Origin: Parapristionchus giblindavisi
Lineage: Eukaryota > Nematoda > Chromadorea > Rhabditida > Diplogasteridae
DNA length: 64,000 nucleotides
Reading direction: 5' to 3'
Assembly (NCBI GenBank): GCA_943737045.1
Contig: CALSFV010000265.1
Location: forward strand, 372,001-436,000
Below, in pieces: positions 1 to 12,530 of the stretch. The position numbers were made by a program, and so were the translations under genes. The notes below the pieces were generated by a model. That model was not told the origin of the DNA. It ran no database searches and worked only from the letters and a program-made list of their open reading frames with translations. Every line of letters starts with the position of its first letter. The first letter of the stretch is position 1.

Positions 1-2320
1 ATAGAAAATACAGTGTTCTCATGATTTGATACAATCAGGGATAAGAGGATATCGAATAATTGGGACGTTAATTAGGGGAAACGTGTGGACTCGAGTTATG
101 CAATATGATGAAATTGCTGAAAACACATCAAATGCATAGATAGCGAATATTACAATATGTGATGAACGTAGCAACAGTAATACGCGTAGTAGGAGTAATT
201 GAGGAGGATAAGAATGATAGCAAATCGATTGAGAGTTAGATGACTAATTATGGTTCAGTTATTAAAAGATTATTGAACAATAGATTGTGACTCCAAAAAT
301 ATTGGAAAAAGTAGCAGTGCATCAAAATTCGATCGTTGGGTGGAATATCCACAAACGGAAAGATTACATAATATTTGAGTAGAAGTCTATACGAGCGTAT
401 GATAGAGAAGGAATAAACAAACAAATAAAATAAAGTGGATTGTAGCTCACAAACAATAGGAAACTAGGATGGATTTTTCACATATTCAATAAATTTACGT
501 AATCGTGTGAAAAATGTGAAATCACTAATGTTATCTTCAAAAGAAAAGAAAAAAAGCAGTGGCAACGCTCATAGTTTTATACACCCTCTCGCCTATTTTT
601 CGTTTATTTTCGCAACTTTTCAAAACATAGACTGTCTCTCATAGACTGTCTCTCGTCTACTCGCTATCTGTCTAATAAAGCTGTATAGAGCTAACTACGT
701 CTTCGTCCTATCTACACCACACTTCGTATATAACAATTATGTATATAATATTCTCTTATTTTGCTGATTCATTCGACTTCCACGTGGAAGGTTTACTCTC
801 TCTCACAATCAATTCTGTGAGTGTTTTGTGGCCAACAAACATTGGCAAAGCCGTGCGATGAATATCGCCCGCCTGGAATTGTCAGGAACCTAGATCTATC
901 TCTCATCTCTTTCTCTCATCTCTTTCTCCCTCTCTCTCCTTTTCATTCTCTATATCTCACAGTGTCGCTTTCACAATAGCCTTTGCTATCATTACCTCTC
1001 TGTTCAAAGTTTCGAAAAAGATATGAGAATACTCTGTTCGTTTTACTCACTCTCTCACATTTTTTCGTGACTTTTGATCAGCACATTACTCAATATTGCG
1101 ATGCTTCTCTCTCAATTTCTGCTTCTGTGAGACGTTTCTCTTTTCACTTTTTCCTCTCTATCTTTACTCTCTCATTCTAACCATATTCTCTTCCTTTCGT
1201 TTTCCCCCTTCACTGCAAACTATGACAGTGCATTCTGATATCAGGTGGGAATGGAAAATACGAGAGGTAGAGGAGAGTGAGGGGGTTTAGAGGTAGAGAA
1301 GAAGAGGGAGAGGGAGAGGGAGGGAGAGGTAGAAAAGAAGAGGAAGAGGGAGAGGGAGGGAGAGGTAGAGAAGAAGAGGAAGAGGGAGAGGGAGGGAGAG
1401 GTAGAGAAGAAGAGGAAGAGGGAGAGGGAGGGAGAGGTAGAGAAGAAGAGGAAGAGGGAGAGGGAGGGAGAGGTAGAGAAGAAGAGGAAGAGGGAGAGGG
1501 AGGGAGAGGAAGAGAAGAAGAGGAAGAGGGAGAGGGAGGGAGAGGTAGAGAAGAAGAGGAAGAGGGAGAGGGAGGGAGAGGAAGAGAAGAAGAGGGAGAG
1601 GGAAAAGGAGAGGTAGAAGGAGGTAGAGAGCAAGTGATGGCAGCTTCACTGATAGACTGATAAGGTTATTCAATCAATGACACATCACGATTTCCCCTAC
1701 AGTTTATGTTTTGCATGATTTGTAGCAGAAATAAAAGAAAAATAGGCGAGAGAGTGTATAAAACTATGAGCGTTGCCACGGCTTTTTCTTTTCTTTTGAA
1801 GAAAGCATTAGTGATTTCACATTTTTCACACGATTACGTCAATTTGTTGAATTTATGAAGAAAAAAATTCCCCATTTTTTTAGCCACAATCCACTTTAAT
1901 TAATTTGTTTGTATATGCTCTCTATCATACGCTCGTATATACTTCTACTCAAATATTATGTAATCCGTTTGGATATTCCAACCAACGATCGAATTTTGGT
2001 GTATTGCTGATTTTACAATGTTTTTGAACTCACAATCTATTGTTCGATAATCTTTTACTGACTGAACCATAATTTGTCTTCTTAATCAGTTTTCCATCAT
2101 TGTTTCTTCCCCCGAATTACTCTTATATCTTACAACACGCATTATCGTTTCTATGTTTGTAATATCCGCATCGATTCATTTCACGTTTTCCAAGAAATTT
2201 CCCACATATTTCATCACTCGAGTCCACTTTTGTTCCCTAGTCTTAAAGTTAACGTCCTCATTATTCGCTATTTCCCCTGATTGCATTAAATCCTGAGAAC
2301 ACATTATGTTAATATAATAG
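1..2320. repeat. Large foldback element with purine-rich core
   Basis: Long imperfect inverted repeat. The left arm (about 1-640) is the diverged reverse complement of the right arm (about 1690-2315); for example AGTGGCAACGCTCATAG near 557 mirrors CTATGAGCGTTGCCAC near 1767, and both outer ends carry a GTGTTCTC / GAGAACAC pair. The spacer holds CT-rich DNA and the 1277-1620 purine array. No transposase is present, so this looks like a decayed non-autonomous foldback transposon. The left end may lie outside the window. Confidence 0.75.
1277..1620. repeat. 36-bp purine minisatellite
   Basis: Tandem GA/GGA-rich units of about 36 bp (variants of GAGGTAGAGAAGAAGAGGAA followed by GGGAGAGGGAGG). 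Because the period is a multiple of three, several frames stay open on both strands and yield Gly/Arg/Glu or Leu/Ser/Pro-rich pseudo-proteins. These are composition artefacts, not genes. Confidence 0.9.
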
Positions 2321-2437
2321 AAAAGATAGAATGGACTGTGGTTGTCAATGTGTAAGACAGAATGAAATGAAAGTGATTTTTGACAGACGAAAGTTTCATG
2401 GAAAAAAATTCTCATTGTCAGTCAATCACCCCAAACT

Positions 2438-2765
2438 TAAAGGGAGAGTAACCATTGTCAAATGCAGTATGTTAATTTCCCCTGTAAAAGGGCACCTCGT
2501 GAGGTGCAGACTCTCACCACGAAGCACATCTCTCCTGTATTCAAATTTGAATCAATCAGTGTAGAGAAATCTCTCAAGATATGCAAAATCAGAAGGAATG
2601 AGAGAACATATGAGCGCATTCAAATAACTTTTGCATACCTATGTATGGAAAACTTACTATATATATATATATATATGTTTGATTATTACCACCATTGTAA
2701 CGTCGTGGTGAGAGTCCCCCACGAGTTAAACGCGTATATTGACAAAGGTTACTCTCCTTTTAACG
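2438..2765. mobile_element. MITE with AAAGGGAGAGTAACC termini
   Basis: Inverted ends: AAAGGGAGAGTAACCATTGT at the left and the complement of TTGACAAAGGTTACTCTCC at the right. Inner segments are also inverted: CTCTCACCACG near 2512 against CGTGGTGAGAGTC near 2704. About 330 bp with no coding capacity. The same termini recur at 51609-52042. Confidence 0.65.
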
Positions 2766-2927
2766 TTTAATTTAATAGGCCTTACAATTGATCATGCACA
2801 ATGACGACCATTCCATTTCACAATGAAAACAAAAGTATATCCATATTGTAAAGGAATAAATCAAAAATACTTTCTAGGTGTAACTTTCCTGATCTGACTC
2901 ACTCCTACAATCTCTTCCTCACACAAT

Positions 2928-5507
2928 ATGGGCATCGTCTACTCGTACTGTGCACCGGTTCGGGTTCGTGAATGATCTTTGATCTTTGATCTTTAATATT
3001 TAGAGTGGTAACTTTAGAATACTATATCAAATGAATAGCATATCGCGCAAAATTTATTTGGTGATTGATTCAAAATCGTCATTTGTGAATCACAAAATGT
3101 TCGTATCGAGCAATAGGAATTGGAATGGTGCGTTCATCGTTGCCAAGCCCCTCTGAGAGAGTGTCCGAATTACCGGCCCAAGGAGGTCTGGAGATGTAGA
3201 ATGAGGCGTCAGAGCATGTAAAGTGAGGTCGGATTAAACCATTCATATGTTGATTTCAACTTCTGACCATTAGAGGACACCAAAATTCCACATTCTGATC
3301 CCTCTCGCAGGGGAATAGGCGACAATGAACGCACCATAATATGTAAATGTTACGCGATGAAACGACAAATGAATTTCCTTTATCACAGTATCGCAGAATT
3401 ATTAATTTAACAATACGATCACATCAAGCGCATCGTTGAATAAAACGATTAACAAGCTAAAACTTGGTTTTGAAACTTAACTGAATCGGCATTCACCACA
3501 GTATAGGTACATTTGATGGATAAATAGATAAATTGCAGGAGTGCAAAGTGGTCGTGATGGGCTTGGATAAGGGAGGAAAGACATCGATTGTACACTGGAT
3601 CTTGGAAGGAAAAGGACCAGAAGAGGAACCTCAACCCACTTATTGTATGCGCATTGTATTTTAAAGCCACACTGCGAGCAAATTTACTCTCCGCTCTGGT
3701 AACGCACTCCCACAGACAAATACAACGAGAGAGCATTGCCAGAGCGGAGTGTTTCAAATTAGCTCGGTGTGTCACTTTAAAGGCACACCCTAACTCTCCG
3801 CTCTGGCCACACTACCTTTCATCAATCAATATTGCAGCTTTCAATTATCACGAATGCAAAAAGAACGGATACAAGATTAGATTGTTCGATATTGGAGGAA
3901 CCGATAGGAAGACTACCTTTTGGAGACATTTCTTGGCTGGAGTTACGGTATGTATCCGCTGTATTACTTTTTTTTATCAGTTTGGAAGGACTTACTGTAT
4001 TTAGTTGTTAAAGATGGAGAACCACGATTTTTTTCGTAATAAGACTGTTCGGATAGTATGATAGAGATTCATCACACGAATCGAAAGACATATCTGATAT
4101 TGATTCCCGATATTTCTAAAGCTCACTATGAGCATTGGAAGTACAACTTTCAAGGCATGTAGAGAGTGCTCATCGAATTTGCATACTTTCTCTCTCATTT
4201 TCTCATTATCCCTTACGCCAATTACCATATAATATAAACAATAGCCATCATGCTTATCGTGGCGGGAGTCAGTCATGCCAACTCATGGGTCCCCTTCTTT
4301 AAAGGAACACCCCGAGCTTATTTGAAACTCTCCACACTGGCAATGCTCTCTCGCTTTCTTTGTCTAAGAGAATGTCGTCAGAGCGGAGAGAAAAATGAGT
4401 TCGGTAGTGCATTTAACAATAATGGGGGAAACATTTTGTAGCATTACTAGTCTTGTTCAAACCTATCTATATCTGCACTTATAATAACAATAAACAGACA
4501 ATCTTAATGAGATATCGATTGAAGGCGCTGATCTACGTCATCGATAGTACGAATCTCCCTCGATTGTCAGAAGCCAAAGAGCAATTACATCAGATATTCA
4601 GTTTTGAAGAAATGAATGGTCAGTCCATTTTCGAAATAACAATATTATTGTTGTTTCAAATGATTCTTAAAATTACATAGCTAATTTCAATAATACTCTC
4701 TCGCAGACAGCGAATGCTTGAGAGTATTGCCAGAGCGGAGAGTTTCAAAATAGCTCTGGATGTGTCTTTAAATAGTAGTACATATAGCCATTCATTTTGT
4801 AGTCCACGATCCGTGATCAAAAATTGTATGAAATGATTGAACAAGTCAGTGAATATTTTCTTTCAAGGAGTTCGAACTCTCATCATGGCTAACAAACTCG
4901 ATCTACAAACGAAAAAAATCTGCAAGGTATGGTAAATTTTGGAATTTCGCAAGATTTTTCAGTTTTCATAAAATGGAAAAAAAAGGATAATTTCAGGTAG
5001 CGAGTGTTGATTTGATCCGGAAAGAGCTGGGACTCGATAGCTCACTTCATGAGGTGAATTATTGATTTACAAGGAGATTTATTGATTTTTATCGGATGTA
5101 CTATAATGCTTATGATCAAAATCTGTTTTTTTTACTAAATCATTGAAATATAGTGAAAGAAAGAAAGTGAGAGTCTAAGAAATGGGCTGTGTTAGAAACT
5201 AATAAATCTTTAAAAAAACCATAATGAATCTAAAACCATCCAATGTTTCGATAAAGATCAATATCAATATTATTATTATTATTAACTCCTATACAAATTT
5301 ATTGAAACAAGAAAGTGTTGTGTGTGTGAGCGCAACATCTGTATGATATCTCTAACTAAACAAATCAGTGTGATCTTCCTTGAAAATCGATAATTCTCTG
5401 TGATAAATCAATCGATATTTCAGTGGTGCATCGAGCCGTGTTCTGCTGCCACCGGTTACGGTATCAACGACGGACTACGGTGGCTTTTGTCGGGAGCTCG
5501 AACATGA
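2928..5507 (+). CDS. ARF-like small GTPase with altered catalytic motif (DIGGT)
   Basis: Seven exons: 2928-2963, 3539-3644, 3838-3947, 4525-4618, 4868-4926, 4997-5053, 5424-5507. All junctions keep frame and give 181 aa, the normal ARF/ARL length. Visible motifs: N-terminal MG (possible myristoylation site), P-loop GLDKGGKT (residues 20-27), switch I Thr in QPTYSF (Thr46), switch II DIGGTDR (65-71), FWRHF, NKLD (124-127) and CSAATG. ARF proteins act as GTP switches in membrane traffic or cilia; which ARL this is cannot be told. The oddity is Thr69 where most ARF family members carry the catalytic Gln (DVGGQ), so GTP hydrolysis may be impaired. Exon 1 is short and inferred from the MG start, splice phase and position. 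Several introns hold MITEs. Confidence 0.85.
3125..3337. mobile_element. MITE in ARF-like intron 1
   Basis: About 213 bp with inverted termini: ATGGTGCGTTCATCGTTGCC at the left mirrors GGCGACAATGAACGCACCAT at the right. No ORF. Confidence 0.75.
3659..3815. repeat. Dispersed palindromic repeat, AGAGCGGAGAGT family
   Basis: Contains ACTCTCCGCTCTGG, a GAGAGAGCATTGCCAGAGCGGAG arm (read as 12-base halves), then AAATTAGCTCGG and a CTTTAAAGG end. The two halves are partly complementary, as in a small MITE. Other copies lie at about 4283-4430, 4690-4790, 9351-9450, 13514-13575, 16083-16180, 18489-18612 and 29498-29622. It sits in intron 2 of the ARF-like gene. Confidence 0.7.
4283..4430. repeat. AGAGCGGAGAGT-family repeat copy
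   Basis: Shows CACCCCGAGCTTATTTGAAA, then CTCTCTCGCTTTCTTTGTC and CAGAGCGGAGAG, the same order as the other family members. Lies in intron 3 of the ARF-like gene. Confidence 0.65.
4690..4790. repeat. AGAGCGGAGAGT-family repeat copy
   Basis: ATACTCTCTCGCAGACAGCG, then GAGAGTATTGCCAGAGCGG and a TAGCTCTGGATGTG end with a CTTTAAA-like terminus. Lies in intron 4 of the ARF-like gene. Confidence 0.6.
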
Positions 5508-6748
5508 TTATCGATTGATTACTGTAACTTGCTAGTACCGTAACCAGTATTCTGTATGTATCTACGAGTATTTCATGTCCTTCTGTGATCGCTATCCAAG
5601 CTCAACTATCCCAGTTCCCGCTTTTTATTGATTTTAACCCCGTCTGTTACAAGATAGTATTGATTAGGTAATGTTCATTACTTTTTGTTTTGAGTATTGA
5701 TCCACAAGATTTTCCCAGATTTTTGTAAAAAGCCCTTTTGAGAAGAAAAATTTTCCTGAATGATCTAATCGTACTGTATTCTCTATTCTATTGATTTACA
5801 ACTATTGATTTGATTTTTTGATTTGTTTGAATTATATAATATTCATTCCATATTACCTTTTCCCCTTTTATCTTCCTTCCGCATTCCATTTCCATCAATG
5901 CCAGATGCACTTTTCCATATGAGGCCCATCCTTTCACCCCTCCCTATCCCTCTCCCTCTTTCCCTCCCTCTATCTCCCTTCTCCCCCTCTCTGTCCCCTC
6001 TCTCCCCTTTTCTCCACATCGTCATACATATCTTCTCGATAAATGTATTCGCATATGAGCTACATTTGTGTCAGTAAGAAGCTCCTCTCCCTCTCCCTCT
6101 CCTCCCTCTCCCTCTGCCCTCCGTCTCCCTCTGCCTCCTACCCATCGTCTACCCTTCCCACACCCTCTTTCTCATAAAGGACCACTTTTCTTTCCTTATT
6201 TCTTGCTAAGAGTGTAATAAATCTTCCAAATCCCGATCTAATACCCTGTTCAGAGTTTCATCGTGTGCTACTGAGCAAGTGGGAGTTTCTGCTTTGCACT
6301 TTTACATATTGTTGCCTGAGGCATATTCAAATACATTTGAATTATTTATTTGCAATTTCATGTGAGAGAAAACATGGACGTACGTGAAAGGTGTGAAGCC
6401 CAAAGTGCTAGAAATTTTCATTTCGCGCAATATTTCTCCTCTCAAATACAATCGCTTTTTTTTTGTTTTCACAGAAAAAAATTACGTAAACCTAAGATTG
6501 TGATTATTGACAATGAGCCACTGCATGAACTCTTCACGGCCACAATAAAAAAATTTCATTTAAACATACATATCTATCAAGAGTGGACTCTGATGTGCAT
6601 GGTAAAGTCTTCCTACTTACTACACTCCCAGCACATGGAATTTGTATCTTCATAAGCTCGCGTCGTCTAATTCCACAATTCGTTGTGTCAGACCGACATT
6701 AGAGTTTCCATAAGACGAAGAACACTTGCCATGAAGATAATGAATATA

Positions 6749-6979
6749 CAGTCCCGCACTTTCGCGCTCCCTAACAAGGGAACCACTTAACCTTACAACA
6801 TTTCCCTCTAATTTTGATATCCTGGCGTAAATCTACATGGAAAAAGGTTTCTAAAAAGTTAAGCCAAAATTTCCACATTCGCGTTTTAAGGCCTTTTTCG
6901 GGCCTCTGAAAATGCACTGGATTTGCCCAAAATGAGGCCGCGGCGGACCGTGTTTAGGGAGCGCGAACGTGCGGGACTG
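6749..6979. mobile_element. TA-flanked MITE with CAGTCCCGCAC termini
   Basis: 231-bp element with inverted ends: CAGTCCCGCACTTTCGCGCT against the complement of AGCGCGAACGTGCGGGACTG. TA dinucleotides flank it (6747-6748 and 6980-6981), as expected of Tc1/mariner-mobilised non-autonomous elements. No ORF. Confidence 0.85.
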
Positions 6980-7196
6980 TACAATAAACATAATGAACAA
7001 AATATAATTACAATCGAGTAAACCTTGTGAACAACGAAAATGATGTGAAAAAGAACAAAAAAAATTTCTTTATTCGCTTTCTTTTCTTCTTTCATAATGG
7101 TTAATCTTAACATTTCCGATGCTCCGTCATTTTCTCACTCCAATTTGTGAGGCTTATTCGACTTTCTCATGACGAGTTGACACTTTACTAGCCTTT

Positions 7197-7540
7197 TTCA
7201 CTCCTCCCTCTCCCTCTCCCTCTCCCTCTCCCTCTCCCTCTCCCTCTCTCCCTCTCCCTCTCCCTCTCCCTCTCCCTCTCCCTCTCCCTCTCCCTCTCCC
7301 TCTCCCTCTCCCTCTCCCTCTCCCTCTCCCTCTCCCTCTCTCCCTCTCCCTCTCCCTCTCCCTCTCCCTCTCCCTCTCCCTCTCCCTCTCCCTCTCCCTC
7401 TCCCTCTCCCTCTCCCTCTCCCTCTCCCTCTCCCTCTCCCTCTCCCTCTCCCTCTCCCTCTCCCTCTCCCTCTCCCTCTCCCTCTCCCTCTCCCTCTCCC
7501 TCTCCCTCTCCCTCTCCCTCTCCCTCTCCCTCTCCCGCTT
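7197..7540. repeat. (CTCCCT)n hexamer array
   Basis: About 340 bp of nearly pure CTCCCT repeats with occasional CTCTCC slips, giving long artefactual Glu-Gly / Glu-Arg frames on the minus strand. All pyrimidine on one strand, so it could form triplex (H-DNA). Related shorter arrays lie at 10878-11040, 12270-12530, 23050-23262, 30285-30422 and 35175-35440. Confidence 0.95.
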
Positions 7541-7854
7541 CATTTTCGCCTCCTCTAAACTGATGTATCATCTTGTTTTCTCGTTGTTCACATGGAGGTT
7601 ATTTGTTATTATTCGACCATTCTTCTTCTTCTTCCTTCTTCTACTCATTAGTCCACTTTTACCATCGTTTACCATTTCCGCTCTCTCAAGGAGGGAATAC
7701 CTTTTATGGTTGCTTTGTGCGCATTACTACTACTTATTTACTTTTCTTTTTTCCTTACATGATCGTAGATGCTGATTAGACAATAAATGTGTCTAGTGGA
7801 TCACCAAGGATAAATCATTCAGTTCGATCTATTTCTAACTAAGTTAATGTTTAT

Positions 7855-7970
7855 CATCGTAGCGGCCGAAACATCATGAAGCACAATTATTAACATTTTC
7901 ACGATAGCATCTAAAATTTTTAGATCTGATATGCATGCAAACAAATACTTGTACATCATAACCTATTCGT
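7855..7970 (+). repeat. Degenerate copy of ribozyme-tail repeat
   Basis: Starts with GTAGCGGCCGAAACATCATG, equivalent to the linker, helix II strand, GAAA and helix III strand of the complete motif at 13216-13293. It continues with GAAGCACA, TGCATGCA and CTTGTACATC, the same landmarks in the same order as the 13-kb copy and the minus strand of the 37.8-kb array. The CUGANGA strand is absent or unrecognisable. Confidence 0.65.
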
Positions 7971-9350
7971 TAATCGTAATCCATTGAGTGGCCCTCCATG
8001 CGATCTTTTTGAGCACATATTTACGATTCAGACCCTTTTCTGAGTGTTTTTATTTTATTTTTTCTAAATAAGTGACCAGCGGTAGGCAATGTCTGTCTTT
8101 GTGTTAGACAGGAGACTGGAACCTCCATTCATGCAGAACTCTTCTAGACAATAACACAGAGTTATTGAAAAGGCACTCCAACTTTCGTGAACGGTCACAA
8201 TGTTCTCTAGACTGCGAGAGAAATGACTTCGTTCTCGCTCTTTTTTGATCTGTCATTATTCTTGATTTTTGCATAAAATACATTGAAAATTGGCTCGCAC
8301 GGTATTCATCAAAAGGTGGAATTTACATTTTATACTGACATATTCGATAATAGGAATTTATTCATTTCATTCTGTTCCGAGTTTTCTCAAATTCGCATAG
8401 ATATTATTAATATAATCTATGATTACTTGTTATCCAGTTCACCCAATAGTTTACTTTACCCTAGACAGGGGTAATTCAATATTATTATTGTGATAACTAT
8501 GATATGTATTGTGTTATAGAGTCTCTCTACATGAAATATATGAAAACATTGGAGTTTGGTTTCTCTTTGTGGGCGTAGGACATGTCTGATCACGAGAAGG
8601 ATCATGTTTCATGGAGTGTTCATTAGTTACACTACTGGGAAGAATGGATATGTATATTATGTTATGGGTAGATAGAGTGGTAGAACGAGCAACTCGCTTT
8701 GAATCGAATCAGAAATTGTGCGAATTTGAAATCTAATCAGATGTTTTCGAATCTATTTTGAATTTGATTAGATGCACCATCGAAAACGAGCAAGATTTCA
8801 ATATAATCTGGACGAAAATATTTTGGGATCTAATCAGACTTCTGAATATTTTAGGCTCGCCATTGCTGTGTTTCAATCGCACAAGAGTTTTATTTCAATA
8901 TTTTCTGACTAGATTTTTATGTTCTGTAAGTATCAACGAAATTTGTGATAGTTCAAAGTTCGAAATCTCGTTCGACAACCTATGATTTTGTAAGTGTTTT
9001 CATGGATCGCTTTCACTACAATGTAAAAATACTATGCAAATGACAATCTCAGGAAAATGACGATAAATCTGCGACACAATTGTAATTATCTCTTCATCTT
9101 TCCCTTCCTCTCCAATATGAGAGTAGTAAAGGGTCAGTCGTAATTCATCTCTGAAAAAGTATAGCTAGCACGAGTATTGTCTAGATCTCTAGGAGTGATG
9201 CTACGGAGAACGAAGGAAATTTCTAGTACTGTTAGAGATGGTATAATACTAATTCAAAAATGAACAAATATATTCAGCTTGTAAAATATTATATTGTATT
9301 GATAGAACGACTAGAAAATGTTAAAACAATTGGCCCACCCAAGATAATTT

Positions 9351-9450
9351 AACACTCTGCTTCGGCCGCAGTCTCTCGCAGGCAAAGAAAGAGAGAGAGT
9401 GTGGTCAGAGTGGAGAGTTTCAAATTAGCTCGGGGTGTCTCTTTGACATT
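9351..9450. repeat. AGAGCGGAGAGT-family repeat copy
   Basis: TCTCTCGCAGGCAAAGAAAG, then GTCAGAGTGGAGAGTTTC and AAATTAGCTCGGGGTGT. Intergenic. Confidence 0.6.
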
Positions 9451-10877
9451 GTAATGTGCATCATGGTGTTTAGGCAAGTAGAAGGTGAATCCATGACCGA
9501 TAGTATTCAATGGTATATTCTTATCACACATTACTTCTTTATCTCGTGGCATCCAAATCTTTCTCGCCAGCGGGTTTCTGAAACTTTTGCTGTAATATTC
9601 TCACCTTCTTGTTCATTTCTATCTTTCTCTCCCTCTGCCGTTACTCCCTCTCCCTCTCCCTCTCCATCTCCCTCTCCTTCTCCCTCTCTCTCCCTCTCTC
9701 CCTCTGCCTCTCCCTCTTCCTCTCATAGTCCCTCCGCCCATCTTCCAATCTGTCTCCTTTGAGGATTCATATCTCTGCGCCATCTCTCATTCTCTCCCCT
9801 CGAACGAATATGGAGTCATTTCGTATAGTCCTCATCTCATCCTCCACTATTATCATTCTGATTTGTCTTTGGTCTAACGCATTTGCAACAACAAAAACTT
9901 TTTAAAGTTTTTTTGTTGTTGTTGAACTTCTCATTATTATATGTATATTTATCGACATGCCCAGCATGAAACAATACATACATTTTTTAAAGCAAGAATA
10001 AATATTGAGAATCTCTAGGATACGATGAAGGAGTGAAAGAAATCATCGAATTTACTAGTACTGTTAGATGTTCTCTCAACTCAATTTACCCTGGTCCTCT
10101 CTTGTTTTCATGTATACACTCTCATATTTGCACATCCTCTTCCGCCCCTCCCATGTACCTTATCCCTCTCTATATCCACATCTTTTTTTGTAATTAAAGT
10201 ATATTATGAAAATCATGCAAATGCACACTATCAATATAGTATAGCTTGCTATATATAAGCAAATTAATTTATCCCGGACATAACAGTCAGGACTTCATGT
10301 GTCTTGAATAATATGCTGTGCATTTTTGTTAAAGTTCCTTCTACCACTCTACTATTCCTTATCCTGGTTCTCTCTCACTCATATCCATTTCATCTCTTTC
10401 TCGTGATCGCTGCAAGCACTTTCCCAAGCTACATTTTTGTTAGTTCTCTTTGCAGTCTTGTCCACCCCCACAACTTTGGTTCATTTCCGCATTTCATAAG
10501 AACGACTTCACGGTAGATCTACTGATAGATCCATCTGAAAGATATTTGTTGATTTTTGGCACTACTTCGTTCGGGAGAGAATGAGAACCGACTGGATGAA
10601 AACTGAGCGCATCTCATACGGAAAAGTTCTCATCCAGTAGGTACTTATTCAACGGTTATCATCCTATTACCGATTTTTAAACTGACCTGTGCCTTCTTAT
10701 AATTGATGGGCGTTCACAAGTAAAGAAATGAAAAAGTTATAGTAAAACGAGTAGAGTTTTCCCTGTTTTTCTTTTATTTCGTGACTTTTGAACATAAACG
10801 AAATATTATTACTTCCAATATCCCTCATTTCCATCGCGATCGCGTTCCACCAACACATGCCACACTACGTTCACTCT

Positions 10878-11040
10878 CCCTCTTGAATTTCTCCCTCTCC
10901 CTCTCCCTCTCCCTCTCCCTCTCCCTCTCCCTCTCCCTCTCCCTCTCCCTCTCCCTCTCCCTCTCCCTCTCCCTCTCCCTCTCCCTCTCCCTCTTCCTCT
11001 CCCTCTCCCTCTCTCCCTCTCCCTCTCCCTCTCTCCCTCT
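10878..11040. repeat. (CTCCCT)n array
   Basis: About 160 bp of CTCCCT repeats, the same composition as the 7.2-kb array. Flanking DNA shows no gene. Confidence 0.95.
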
Positions 11041-12269
11041 GCCATTTACACTCGCGGTCTTCTTCGACTCACAAATCACAACACCCAATACCATTACGAT
11101 GATCGATCTTCGAATGATTGATCTACGATTGGTTCTTCTTTTATTTTCCCCCATCGACTTCCTCGAGATATAAATCTCTGTTCAAAAGCCACGTAGAGTA
11201 AAGAAAAGAAGTAAAATCTCTCCTCTTTTCGCATACTCTCTAACCTCTTTTTATTTTCTTTTGTGACTTTTCAATACCAGATCAGCAAAACCATAGAGTA
11301 AGTTCTACTGATTTTCGCTCTCACTTTGAGAATGATCACTAATTGTCAAGCGTTTTCAAGTTCTGGAACTAAAATTAGGTGTATAGCTGCATGTAGAAAG
11401 CAAAGTATTTGCGTCTTCTCGTCGTTTCCTATCAAAATGAGTCTACAATTGCATTGCCTCGGTGTACTCTTTTCTCTCTCTCTCTATCCCTCATGTCTGA
11501 TGTATTGTTCAAAGCTGAAAAACAAGTAGAATAGAAAACAGTCCGTAAGTTACTCAGATATTTTCTTCTTTTCTCTTCAGGAATTGCGTTTTTATCTCTT
11601 ACTCTTTCTAAAATTATTTCATTTCTTTTAAGATCTTCTTGACAATTTCTTTTATTAAATGACATTTCTGAACTGCTGTAGAAAGTATTTTTTTTACATT
11701 GAAACAACTTTATCAGCTAATGGGCGTTTTGTAGCTTTCGTGCCATGAAATGTCTCAATTTCGAGCGAACCTTGCATGAATTGAGGACCACTGTTGCCAA
11801 ACAAACTAAAGCCTGATCAGCGAAACTATGCGACCTTTATAAATTACGTTAGGTTCTGTTGTCAACAAAAATAAAAAAAGAATAGAAACAATCCGTTCCT
11901 TGTGTGTCTTTCCTCTGTCTTCACTCTCTTCGTCACTCAATCCGTTTTATTTGTTGTTGTCTATTGAGTAAAAGATCCTATTGTGTTGCTCGTCCAAAAA
12001 TAAATCTTCCTTGTCAAATTTCAACACTTTTCCGTGTTCCTTCGTGATTTATTTGTTTATTTTTAATATGTTTTCTTTGTAAATGCCAAGTGCCATAAAC
12101 TTAATGGATCTACTTAATATGTATGTCGATCCAAGGTGCTCTTCAAAAGTATACGAAAAGAAAAAAGAGAGAGAGTGTGGGCAGACCGAGATGAGTTTTA
12201 TCGCTTCTTTCTTTACGCTACTTTTGAAAAGAGTCAAAGATCTCTCCGTGTCATTTCTACCGCTTGATA

Positions 12270-12530
12270 TCTCTCCCTCTCCCTCTTGGATATCTCCCTC
12301 TCCCTCTTGGATCTCTCCCTCTCCCTCTTAGATCTCTTCATCTCCCTCTTGGATCTCTCCCTCTCCCTCTTGGATTTCTCCCTCTCCCTCTGGTCTCAAT
12401 CGAATTCGAATCCTCTTCCTCTTCCCTTCAATCTGTCGTTTATCATTGCGGCGAGAAGGGAAGAAGCAACTTTTGTTCAGTCATGGCTCTCTCCCTCTCC
12501 CTCTCCTTCGCCCTCTCCCTCTCCCTCTAG
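12270..12530. repeat. CTCCCTCT-rich minisatellite
   Basis: Several units of about 21 bp built on TCTCCCTCTCCCTCTTGGAT (12272-12395), followed by a second CTCCCTCTCC tract at 12489-12530. Non-coding. Confidence 0.85.

Noticed and set aside
1241..1673. Overlapping 120-130-aa frames rich in Leu/Ser/Pro or Gly/Arg/Glu
   Set aside because: They are readings of a purine minisatellite with a period divisible by three; no start context, splice signals or domain.
4498..4524. Earlier acceptor (AAACAG) for ARF-like exon 4
   Set aside because: In frame, but it would insert nine residues between HFLAGVT and ALIYVID, where ARF proteins have none; the GATTGAAG acceptor gives exact family spacing.
7154..7571. 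Glu-Arg / Glu-Gly repeat frames of about 128 aa
   Set aside because: Direct translation of (CTCCCT)n; no gene structure on either side.
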